From an uncultured Eubacteriales bacterium (GTDB taxonomy: Bacteria; Bacillota; Clostridia; Oscillospirales; Acutalibacteraceae), in contig ONCY01000006.1 of the NCBI GenBank assembly GCA_900316435.1, positions 1 to 38,072 of the forward strand: a DNA stretch of 38,072 nucleotides. The letters are read 5' to 3'. The notes below the pieces were generated by a model that saw only the letters and a program-made list of their open reading frames with translations, had not been told where the DNA came from and searched no databases. Shown here in pieces: positions 22,484 to 30,900 of the stretch. The position numbers and the translations under genes are program-made. Within the stretch, counting starts at the first letter, position 1, and each line of letters opens with the position of its first letter.

Positions 22484-22993
22484 TTATGGTTTTTTTGCAG
22501 CCGAGTTAAACAGCATGGCAAACCCGGTTTCCACAAAATAGAATCCGATAAGGAATCCGATGGAAACGGCAATCAGCGCCGGATGGAAGAAGGAATAGCA
22601 TCCGAGCAAAACCGCGAGGATACCGAAAATCAGCTGCAATATCCAAAGCTTTGAGCCTGTTTCTTTTGTCAGGGTCAACGCGGTGAATACCGAAACAATG
22701 CCCTGCAGTACAAACCAGCCCGCAGCAAGGTAAATCAATACGCCGTCTGTAAGAAGCATAAGTTTCGGGAAGAACAGCACGGCAATTGCAAAAATCATGC
22801 TTATAATGCTGAACACAAAGCCTGCGCCGTAACGCTTTTCACCTAAGCCTTTGATAATTCCGATTACGCCGTAAACCGCCACCAGAATCACGATAAAATA
22901 GCCTGCGTCTATAAAGGTTGTGAGCGGAGTGAACATGCACGAGAACCCGCACATTATCATTAATACCCCAAAAATAATCATTAACACTGTCAT
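22484..22993 (-). CDS. HdeD-like / DUF308 membrane protein
   Basis: A 169-aa protein made almost wholly of six hydrophobic segments in pairs, with small-residue-rich loops such as PLTTFIDAGYFIVI and FHPALIAVSIGFLIGFYFVETG, which fits the HdeD/DUF308 family. E. coli HdeD is linked to acid resistance; no mechanism is established for Firmicutes members. GAGGTA lies about 7 bases before ATG 22993. It is a single gene, converging on endonuclease IV, with a promoter about 240 bp upstream. Confidence 0.78.
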   Translation of the reverse strand: MTVLMIIFGVLMIMCGFSCMFTPLTTFIDAGYFIVILVAVYGVIGIIKGLGEKRYGAGFVFSIISMIFAIAVLFFPKLMLLTDGVLIYLAAGWFVLQGIVSVFTALTLTKETGSKLWILQLIFGILAVLLGCYSFFHPALIAVSIGFLIGFYFVETGFAMLFNSAAKKP

Positions 22994-23232
22994 AATTCTA
23001 CCTCATTTTCTACTTGTTTTATTTATTTGTTTGCCTCTCAATTTGAATAACAGCAGCAAAGCCGCCGCACACTGCGCCGACAAAACTATTCACAGCATGG
23101 AAACCTACAAGCCTATTGCCGATGATTTTTTGCCTGATCGCAATATAGTCAAACCGCTGCTTTCAGCTTGTTTTGTATCCTAACATAAACTGCACGCAAA
23201 GATGATAAACAAGCTATTATTCTTTCATCATA

Positions 23233-23261
23233 ATACTACCAGATTTTTTTGAAGATTGCAA
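23233..23261 (-). promoter_or_regulatory. Promoter of the HdeD-like gene
   Basis: Minus strand: TTGCAA (23256-23261), 17-bp spacer, TAGTAT (23233-23238). It would give a leader of ~230 nt. Confidence 0.45.
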
Positions 23262-23479
23262 TAGTTTTGATTAAAATATTCAAATTTCGGGACGAAAGGT
23301 CTTTATTTTTTGATAATGATGCTTTATAATAGAAAAGAGTCTTTCTGACTCGAAACTCAGAAAAACATTTTAATTGCTGAGTGTTGCAAATCAAACGCTG
23401 CTCAAAAACAATTCTGAACTACGCATTCAAAGATATTGCTTTTTTTGTTATTCAGAAATCATGTTAAGGACGGTATAAT
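23262..23479 (+). promoter_or_regulatory. Leader region of the antiporter gene, no coding sequence seen
   Basis: The whole gap 22994-23479 (486 bp) between the divergent HdeD-like and antiporter genes contains no supported gene. It holds a TATAAT at 23325-23330 without a good -35 box, a small stem GAGTC-TTTCT-GACTC (23337-23351) and a CTCAG...CTGAG pair (23356-23382). It may be a regulatory leader; no known riboswitch is recognised. Confidence 0.3.
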
Positions 23480-24745
23480 ATGAATCTTTATTTATTTGTA
23501 GCCATCATCGCGCTGGTGTGTTTGCTCGGCTTTTTTAACGAAAAAGTAACAAAGCTCACATATGAGATCTCACTGATGCTGTTCTCGGTCTTCGTCGGCG
23601 GAGCGGTACTTTTGACCGCCTCTGTTTTTGACGGGACTGACGCCGCAACGATGCTTAAACAAACGCAGCTCATAAATATCGAGAGCTTTTTGCTGGAGGG
23701 CGTTCTGTGCTTTATGCTTTTCGCAGGCTCATGCCACATGAAGCTGTCGGACTTCAAAGCTCAGGCGCGTCAGGTAACCGTGCTTGCCTTTGTCTGCACA
23801 CTGCTTGGTGCTGGGTTTTACGGAGCGCTCTTCTTTGGCGCGTCCGTTCTGCTGAATCTGAACCTTTCGCTGCCCGTATGCCTGATGTTCGGAAGTATTA
23901 TCGCGCCCACGGACCCGATCGCCGCAACAAGCATTTTAAGCAAATTCGGTCTGCCTAAGAATATTTCCTTTTTGATTCAGGGTGAATCTCTATTTAATGA
24001 CGGCGTCGGCGTTGCGCTTTTCGTCTGTTTTTCCGGCATAGCTACTGCGACTTCTTCGGAGGGCTTCTTTATTATTATGCTGAGAGAAATAATAGGCGCG
24101 GTATTGGTGGGAGCGGCGGCAACTGTACTGTGTTTTTTGCTGTTCCGCTTTACAAAAAGCAAAACGCTGGGGATATTCATCAGCCTGTTAGCGGTTTCGC
24201 TTTCCTATGCAGTGTGCGAAGCCTGCGGTTTTTCCGGAGCAATAGCTTCTGTTGTATGCGGTATTCTGTTCTCGGCGCTGCGCTCACGCTTTTCAAGGGA
24301 AGAACGCGAAGACGCCGAAACCTTTGATTCATTTTGGGAAACGCTTGATTCCCTTTTCAACTCCATCCTTTATGTTATGCTGGGCTTGTCGTTTGTGCGC
24401 ATCCTGCAGATGGAACACGTTATCATCCTCTCGCTTATTGCGATTGCGGCAAACCTCATCGCCCGCTTCTGCAGTCTTAGTATTTCGTCGCTGATAATGG
24501 GAAAGATACCCGACGGCTATGACAGATTGAATTTCGTCAAGCTGCTGACATGGGGCGGTCTGCGCGGAGGCCTGTCGGTAGCTCTTGCAATAAGCACTCA
24601 CGAAATGCTGCCGGATAAAACTTACTATATAATTATCGGCGGAACATACGCCATAGTTTTCTTCACGACTGTGATACAGGGGTTGACCATGAAGCCCGCT
24701 TATAACAGAATCAACGGTTCACTGAATCAACGCAAAACAAAATAA
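23480..24745 (+). CDS. CPA1-type Na+(K+)/H+ antiporter
   Basis: A 421-aa cation:proton antiporter of the NhaP/CPA1 family, used for pH and sodium homeostasis at the cell membrane. About 12 hydrophobic segments are visible. Signature elements are APTDPIAATSIL near residue 144 and the ion-binding QGESLFNDGVGVALFV near residue 168, with the Asn-Asp pair. WGGLRGGLSVALA lies in TM11 at ~364. There is no cytoplasmic TrkA/NTPase tail; the C-terminus is short and basic. An AAGGA site lies upstream of ATG 23480. The coupling ion cannot be read from the sequence. A hairpin terminator follows. Confidence 0.92.
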   Translation: MNLYLFVAIIALVCLLGFFNEKVTKLTYEISLMLFSVFVGGAVLLTASVFDGTDAATMLKQTQLINIESFLLEGVLCFMLFAGSCHMKLSDFKAQARQVTVLAFVCTLLGAGFYGALFFGASVLLNLNLSLPVCLMFGSIIAPTDPIAATSILSKFGLPKNISFLIQGESLFNDGVGVALFVCFSGIATATSSEGFFIIMLREIIGAVLVGAAATVLCFLLFRFTKSKTLGIFISLLAVSLSYAVCEACGFSGAIASVVCGILFSALRSRFSREEREDAETFDSFWETLDSLFNSILYVMLGLSFVRILQMEHVIILSLIAIAANLIARFCSLSISSLIMGKIPDGYDRLNFVKLLTWGGLRGGLSVALAISTHEMLPDKTYYIIIGGTYAIVFFTTVIQGLTMKPAYNRINGSLNQRKTK

Positions 24746-24757
24746 AAAACTCAAGAC

Positions 24758-24792
24758 AGCGCCGCGCTCAACCGACTGCGGCGCTTAATCTT
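24758..24792 (+). terminator. Terminator of the antiporter gene
   Basis: AGCGCCGC (24758-24765) pairs perfectly with GCGGCGCT (24778-24785), followed by TAATCTT, a weak T tract. Confidence 0.6.
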
Positions 24793-24886
24793 ATCTGTCT
24801 ATTACAGGAAACGGCGGCTTTGGTTGAAATAGTAAATTTTTTTAGAATTTTTAATAATAAACTATGAATAATATAGATACATTTAC

Positions 24887-24915
24887 TTGCAATTGTATTT
24901 GGGTTAGGGTATAAT
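24887..24915 (+). promoter_or_regulatory. Promoter of the NRPS operon
   Basis: TTGCAA (24887-24892), 17-bp spacer, perfect TATAAT (24910-24915), 39 bp before the NRPS ATG. It is the only good promoter seen before the five-gene cluster. Confidence 0.75.
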
Positions 24916-24916
24916 A

Positions 24917-24929
24917 TTGTTTGAAACAA
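24917..24929. promoter_or_regulatory. Palindrome over the NRPS transcription start (possible operator)
   Basis: TTGTTT-G-AAACAA is a perfect 6+1+6 inverted repeat one base after the -10 box, covering the expected +1 site near 24922. This is an ideal place for a repressor. The cognate regulator is not known. Confidence 0.45.
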
Positions 24930-24954
24930 CCTCTTTTTTGAAAGGAATGTTAGT

Positions 24955-27900
24955 ATGAGCGCAGTTATTGAAAAAATCATTTCCAACGTAAACCAATACC
25001 CCGATCATGTCGTAATCGTCGATCAGGGCGAAGGCAACTTCTTCACCTACAGCGGCTTTGACACCTACGCTCGCAAAATCGCCGCCAAGCTTCAAAGGCT
25101 CGGTGTAACGCGCAGAAGCTTTGTCACGATTGAGCTTCCGCGAAACAAGGAGTACATCGCCTCCATGTACGCGGTCTGGATGGTCGGAGCGGCGTTTGCT
25201 CCGCTCTCCCCTACGTACCCCGCTGAGCGTTTGGAGTATATCCGCAGCGACTGCGACGCAAAGGTTGTAATTGATGAAAAGTTCCTGCGCAATATTGAAA
25301 GCGAGGATCCGATTACCGATATCATACTGCCCGAGCCCCAAGATCCTTCGCTGCTGATTTACACCTCGGGCTCAACCGGAAAGCCCAAGGGCGTGCTGCA
25401 CTCACACGCAAGCATAAATGATTCTATAGTCAGATACTCAGATTACGCCAATCCTCCGCGCGGATTCCGCGCCGCTCTGGGCGCTCCGTTTACATTCGTG
25501 GCGTCTGTACAGGGCGTTTTCTCTCCGCTCTGTTCGTGCCTGACAGCTTATCTTATGCCGTATCAGGCAATGCGCGACCCTGTGCTTCTCGCCGACTATA
25601 TTTATGAAAACAAAATCAACCGCACCTTTATCAGCCCCAAAATGCTCAAGGTATTCAAGCCGAGGGGCGATTCGCTCAAGGTCGTATTCACAGGAAGCGA
25701 GCGTGTAAGCGACACCTACAGCGATGACTTTGAAATCATTGTCAGCTACGGCCAGACCGAGTCGGCAGGCGCGGTAATGATGTTCAAAATCGACAAAAAG
25801 TATCACAATACCCCAATAGGCAAACCGATAGGCGATATCCGCGTCCATATTCTTGACGAAAGCGGAAACGAGGCTGATGAAGGCGAGCTGTGCCTTGCGG
25901 GAATTTTTGCCGACTGTTACCTCAACCTGCCCGAACAGAGCGCAAAAACCTTTACCGACAACCCCTTTGCCGAAGAGGACGGCTATGACAAGCTCCCGAA
26001 AACCGGCGACATAGTAAAGCGCGGCGAGGGCGGCAACATAATCTATCTTAACCGCAGAGACTGGATGGTAAAAATCAACGGTCAGCGTGTAGAGCCGGGC
26101 GAAATTGAAACTATCATCAAGCAGGCTGACGGCGTGCTTGACGCGGCAATCAAGGACTTTAAAAATCAATACGGACAGGTATATCTTGTCGCTTATTATG
26201 TTGAAAAAGAGCCTGTATCGGCTGAGGATTTAAAAGAGGCTATCTCCCAAAAGCTTCCGCCCTATATGATTCCCGCTTTCTTTGTCAAGCTCGATAAGCT
26301 GCCCGTAAACGCCAACGGCAAGCTCGACCGCAGCGCACTCACACCACCCGAAGCAGGAAACTACAAAAATGAGTATATCGCACCCGAAACCGACATGCAA
26401 AAGGTGCTTTGCGAAGCGTTTGAACAGGTGCTCGGCATGGAGAACGTCGGCATTGACGATGATTTCTTCGCGCTGGGCGGCGACTCCATCAAGTGCGCTA
26501 TGGTATCTGAAAAATGCGGCGTTTATCACATTTCAACCGCCGACATATTTGCCGGAAAGACGCCGCGCATGATTGAGCGCCGGCTTATTCAAAAGGCTTC
26601 GGCAAAAAAACGTCCCGAAAAGAAAAACAAGGTCAGGGTTTATCCGCTTACTCCTTCCGAGCGCGGCATGTACCTTGAACAAAAGCTGAACGAGGACTCA
26701 ACCGTATACAACCTCAACATCGCCGCAATCATTAAGGGAGCCGATGCTGAGAAAATTAAATCCGCACTAACAAGCGTTTTTAAGGCTCACGAGGCGTTTA
26801 CCTCCTATTACGGAGAAGAAAACGGCCTGCCTGTGCGCTATTTGTCCGATAAGCTCCCCGACATCGAAGAAAAATCCGCCGCCTCACGCGAGGAGGTTAT
26901 TCGTCTTATCGACAACTACAATACTCCGTTTGATTTGAACGCCGCGATTCCCGTCAGACCTACTCTTTATTCGGTATCAGACGGCAGCGTAATTCTGCAT
27001 ATGGCTATTCACCACATCGCTTTCGACGGCGGTTCGGCAAAGACCTTTGTCAAAGAGCTGATTGACGCTCTCGAAGGCAAAGATGTTCCATCGGCTGAAA
27101 TCGACCTCAGCGACCTCTATATGGACAGCCTTGAAGAAAAATACGAAAGCGGAATGGCTTTTTATAAGGAGCTGTTTGCCGACGGCGTGCCTGTCAACGA
27201 AATGCCCGTCAAGGGCAAGCGCCCCAAGGTGCACCCGCTCTCGGATAAAGAAATCCGTTTCCTTTATGACAACGCTCAGCTCAAATCAATTGACAACACG
27301 GCGCGCCGCTTCGGCGTGACAGAGTTTGAGCTGATATTCTCCGCCGTTTCGATGACGCTGGGCAAATATACGGCGTCCGAGGACGTTGTGCTGGGCATTC
27401 CCACCAACATGCGCCCCAACGGCGCCGACAACGTAATCGGAATGTTTGTAAACACCGCGCCTGTACGCGTCAAGCCCAAACGCGATTTAGAAATCAGCGC
27501 CTTTATTAATTCCGTCAGCGAATCGGTGCGCAACGCGACCTACGGCTCTTCCCTTCCGTTTGAGGACGTTGTTGCCGAGTTCGTAAAGCAGCGCGACGAA
27601 TCGCGCAATCCGATTTTTGACGTCAGCGTAAACTTTATGTGGAACCCGCCCGCTTATGACAATAACGGTCTGAGCGTTGAGATGTACTCGCCCCTGCAGA
27701 AGATGAGCCGCGATATCGGTATAGTTATCCGCAAGGGAGCCGCAGGTCTGCAATTTATGATCCAATATTCCTCAGAGCTGTTTGAGGACGCTGTTATCGA
27801 GGGCTTTATTGAGCAGTTCAAGACCGCTCTCGCTATGCTTGGCAGCGGCGTCAAAACCGTAAGAGAAGCGTTGATTCTGCCCGAAAGCCAGCAGCAAATG

Positions 27901-30888
27901 CTTGAATGCTTCAAAACAGAAGCCAAAGCCGAGGTGCCCGTTACCTTATTGCATAAGCTGTTTGAAAAGAGCGCTGAGGAAAACGCCGAAAAAACCGCTC
28001 TGGTTGCCAAGGACGCCGTACTGAGCTACCGCGAGCTCAACGAGAGGGCGAATATCGTCGCGCATAATCTTATCAATAGAGGAATCACAGTCGGCGACAG
28101 CGTAGCGCTGCTGCTGCCAAGAGAGAGCTGCTTCTTCAGCTGTATGTTCGGCGTCAACAAGGCGGGAGCGGCGTTTATCCCCTGCGACCCGCAGTATCCT
28201 GCCGACAGAATCAATCATATTATCGAGGACAGTGAGGCCTCATTTATCATCACCACCAACGACAAGCTTTCCGATTACCCAGCGGAAAAGGCAATAGACG
28301 TAACCGATATTCTGACAGGAACCGATACCTCTGACCCCGACGTTGAAATGAGCGACCGCGAGCTAAGCTACATGATTTACACCTCGGGCTCCACAGGAAA
28401 GCCAAAGGGCGTAATGCTGCGCCACAAGGGCATATGCAACTATCTTATGCCGCACCCTGCAAACTCACACATTTACTTTATCAAAAACAATGTATCTTCT
28501 TATTTATCAGTAACCACCATATCGTTTGACATGTCCTTTAAGGAGCATACGGCGGCGTTCTGCAACGGAAAGACCTTGGTTTTTGCCGCCGAGGACGAAA
28601 TGAACGACCCGCGCGCGCTGGCTGCGCTTATGGAAAAATACAGCGTTGACTGCATAAACGCCACTCCGTCAAGACTGCAGCAGTACATGGAATACGCTCC
28701 GTTTAATTCGGCGCTGTCCAAATGCAGGCTGGTAATGTCGGGCGGCGAGGGATATCCGATTTCGCTGAGAGACGCAATAAGAAAATGCTCGCCCGACATA
28801 AAAATCATCAACACCTACGGTCCCACCGAAATCACCGTTTCCTGCAACGCGGCAGACCTTACAAACGCGGAATATGTCAGCGTAGGCAGACCGCTTCTCA
28901 ACTATGACGAGGTAATCGTTGACAAATTCGGCGATACCGCTCCTTACGGCGTCATCGGCGAGCTGTATATAGGCGGCGTCGGTGTGGCAAAGGGCTACAA
29001 AAACCTGCCCGACAAAACCGCCGCGGCGTTTGTTGAATATAACGGTCAGCGCATGTACCGCTCAGGCGACTACGCCAAGTGGGACAAGTACGGCAATGTG
29101 CTGATTTTAGGCAGACTTGACAATCAGGTTAAGCTCAGAGGCCTGAGAATTGAGCTGGGCGAAATTGAAGGCCTGATGGCTGAGCAGCCGCATATCAAAA
29201 AGGTCGCGGTTGTTATCCGCAAGCTCAACGGCCAGGACAACCTCTGCGCCTACTTCACCGCCGATGAGGAGATAAACATCGACGCGATGCGCGAGGAGCT
29301 GAAAAAGCACCTGACTCATTACATGGTTCCCACAGCTTACCTGCAAATGAACGAAATGCCGGTTACCGCCAACGGCAAAACCGACATTAAGCGTCTGCCC
29401 GAGCCTGTGCCCGTCAGTATGGGCGAGTATGTTGCTCCCGTCAACAAGACAGAGGAGTTCTTCTGCGAGTCATTCAGAAAGACGCTGAAGCTTGAGCGCG
29501 TCGGCGCAACGGATGATTTCTTTGAAATAGGCGGAACCTCACTTGTAGTTACCGCCGTGGTGCTCGACGCGTCGGAAAACGGATTCCCCATCACCTATGG
29601 CGACGTATTTAAATATACCACTCCGCGCGCGCTTGCCGAGCTGTTTAAAGACGGCGAGGTAAACGACACGGGCAAGCTGTTTGATTTTGAGGGCTACGAT
29701 TACACAAAGATAAACGAACTGCTTTCAAAAAATACCGTAGACGCCTTCCGAGCGGGAGAAAAACGTCCTCTCGGCAACATTATGATCACAGGCGCCGGCG
29801 GCTTTATGGGCGCGCATCTGCTGGCTGAATATCTGAAACGCGAAAACGGCAAAGCTTACTGCGTTATCCGCAAGGGCAAGTTCGGTACCGCAAGAGAACG
29901 CCTTGAAAACCTGATGTTCTACTACTTCGGCTCCGATTTGGAGAAAGAGTTTGCCGAGCGCGTAGAGGTGCTCAACGGCGACGTGACCGATTACAAATCA
30001 TTTGAGCCGCTTGAGAGCCTGCCGATTGACACGGTATTCAACTGCGCTGCAAATGTAAAGCACTTTTCAAACGGCACGGACATTGAGGATATCAATGTCG
30101 GCGGCGCGGTCAACTGCATTAAGCTCTGTCAGAAAATCGGCGCAAGAATGATCCACTTCTCCACGGTATCTGTATCGGGTACCACCGAAGATGTGTCAAA
30201 GCTCAGCCGCCGTGAGCTCGATGAGCAGACTCTCTATTTCGGCCAGAGCCTCGACAATAAATACACCTCATCAAAGCTGATGGGCGAGCGCGAGGTGTTA
30301 GCGGCTGCCGCCGACGGGCTTGACGCAAAGGTTATCCGCGTAGGCACACTTGCCGCGCGCGAATCCGACGGCGAATTCCAGATAAACTTCCTTACAAACA
30401 ACTTCATGGGACGTCTGCGCTCCTACAGTCTGCTGGGGTGCTTCCCGTATAATATGATTGAAAATCAGGTATGCATGGGGCCTATCGACCGTTCATGTGA
30501 GGCGTTTTTAAAGCTTGCCGCTACCCCCAAGGAGTGCTGCATGTTCAACGCCGTCAATAACCATACGCTTCCGCTTGGCGATATTATACGCCAGATGAAC
30601 GAAAACGGCAGCAGCATCCGCTTTGTCGAGTATGACGAGTTTGCCGCCGCTCTCCACGGGGCGCAAAAGGATCCCGATAAGGCAGCAATACTCTCAAGCA
30701 TGACGGCGTATATGAACACCGCTCACGGCAAAAAGATAACGGCGCTTCCGTTCTCCGCCCACTATACCACCCAGATACTTGCGCGCATGGGCTTCTTCTG
30801 GAACGCAAGCACCGAAAGATATGTAGATGACTTTATCAACGTTCTGCGCGGTTTCCTGTTCTTCCGCAAGGATAACCTGAAACGATAA
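24955..30888 (+). CDS. Two-module NRPS with reductive release: A-T-C-A-T-R
   Basis: Non-ribosomal peptide synthetase, 1977 aa. In order: adenylation A1 (LIYTSGSTGKPKG ~131, SYGQTESAG, GQRVEPGEIE, NANGKLDR); carrier T1 (ALGGDSI, Ser ~511); condensation C (HHIAFDG ~686); A2 (MIYTSGSTGKPKG ~1140, NTYGPTE, GRLDNQVKLRG); T2 (EIGGTSL, Ser ~1529); NAD(P)-dependent thioester reductase R (TGAGGFMGAH ~1609, FSTVSVSG, YTSSK ~1768). The organisation is that of pyrazinone/peptide-aldehyde synthetases such as AusA: two building blocks joined and released as an aldehyde. In A1 the FDxS-type A4 motif reads FVASVQ, so the Asp that binds the alpha-amino group is Val (~182), while A2 keeps it (FDMSFK, ~1192). 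No phosphopantetheinyl transferase lies nearby. AGGA precedes the ATG. First gene of the operon. Confidence 0.93.
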   Translation: MSAVIEKIISNVNQYPDHVVIVDQGEGNFFTYSGFDTYARKIAAKLQRLGVTRRSFVTIELPRNKEYIASMYAVWMVGAAFAPLSPTYPAERLEYIRSDCDAKVVIDEKFLRNIESEDPITDIILPEPQDPSLLIYTSGSTGKPKGVLHSHASINDSIVRYSDYANPPRGFRAALGAPFTFVASVQGVFSPLCSCLTAYLMPYQAMRDPVLLADYIYENKINRTFISPKMLKVFKPRGDSLKVVFTGSERVSDTYSDDFEIIVSYGQTESAGAVMMFKIDKKYHNTPIGKPIGDIRVHILDESGNEADEGELCLAGIFADCYLNLPEQSAKTFTDNPFAEEDGYDKLPKTGDIVKRGEGGNIIYLNRRDWMVKINGQRVEPGEIETIIKQADGVLDAAIKDFKNQYGQVYLVAYYVEKEPVSAEDLKEAISQKLPPYMIPAFFVKLDKLPVNANGKLDRSALTPPEAGNYKNEYIAPETDMQKVLCEAFEQVLGMENVGIDDDFFALGGDSIKCAMVSEKCGVYHISTADIFAGKTPRMIERRLIQKASAKKRPEKKNKVRVYPLTPSERGMYLEQKLNEDSTVYNLNIAAIIKGADAEKIKSALTSVFKAHEAFTSYYGEENGLPVRYLSDKLPDIEEKSAASREEVIRLIDNYNTPFDLNAAIPVRPTLYSVSDGSVILHMAIHHIAFDGGSAKTFVKELIDALEGKDVPSAEIDLSDLYMDSLEEKYESGMAFYKELFADGVPVNEMPVKGKRPKVHPLSDKEIRFLYDNAQLKSIDNTARRFGVTEFELIFSAVSMTLGKYTASEDVVLGIPTNMRPNGADNVIGMFVNTAPVRVKPKRDLEISAFINSVSESVRNATYGSSLPFEDVVAEFVKQRDESRNPIFDVSVNFMWNPPAYDNNGLSVEMYSPLQKMSRDIGIVIRKGAAGLQFMIQYSSELFEDAVIEGFIEQFKTALAMLGSGVKTVREALILPESQQQMLECFKTEAKAEVPVTLLHKLFEKSAEENAEKTALVAKDAVLSYRELNERANIVAHNLINRGITVGDSVALLLPRESCFFSCMFGVNKAGAAFIPCDPQYPADRINHIIEDSEASFIITTNDKLSDYPAEKAIDVTDILTGTDTSDPDVEMSDRELSYMIYTSGSTGKPKGVMLRHKGICNYLMPHPANSHIYFIKNNVSSYLSVTTISFDMSFKEHTAAFCNGKTLVFAAEDEMNDPRALAALMEKYSVDCINATPSRLQQYMEYAPFNSALSKCRLVMSGGEGYPISLRDAIRKCSPDIKIINTYGPTEITVSCNAADLTNAEYVSVGRPLLNYDEVIVDKFGDTAPYGVIGELYIGGVGVAKGYKNLPDKTAAAFVEYNGQRMYRSGDYAKWDKYGNVLILGRLDNQVKLRGLRIELGEIEGLMAEQPHIKKVAVVIRKLNGQDNLCAYFTADEEINIDAMREELKKHLTHYMVPTAYLQMNEMPVTANGKTDIKRLPEPVPVSMGEYVAPVNKTEEFFCESFRKTLKLERVGATDDFFEIGGTSLVVTAVVLDASENGFPITYGDVFKYTTPRALAELFKDGEVNDTGKLFDFEGYDYTKINELLSKNTVDAFRAGEKRPLGNIMITGAGGFMGAHLLAEYLKRENGKAYCVIRKGKFGTARERLENLMFYYFGSDLEKEFAERVEVLNGDVTDYKSFEPLESLPIDTVFNCAANVKHFSNGTDIEDINVGGAVNCIKLCQKIGARMIHFSTVSVSGTTEDVSKLSRRELDEQTLYFGQSLDNKYTSSKLMGEREVLAAAADGLDAKVIRVGTLAARESDGEFQINFLTNNFMGRLRSYSLLGCFPYNMIENQVCMGPIDRSCEAFLKLAATPKECCMFNAVNNHTLPLGDIIRQMNENGSSIRFVEYDEFAAALHGAQKDPDKAAILSSMTAYMNTAHGKKITALPFSAHYTTQILARMGFFWNASTERYVDDFINVLRGFLFFRKDNLKR

Positions 30889-30900
30889 GGGGGCAAAAAA

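Noticed and set aside
25438-26169. 243-codon minus-strand frame inside the NRPS
   Set aside because: It is antisense to an adenylation domain with no recognisable motif.
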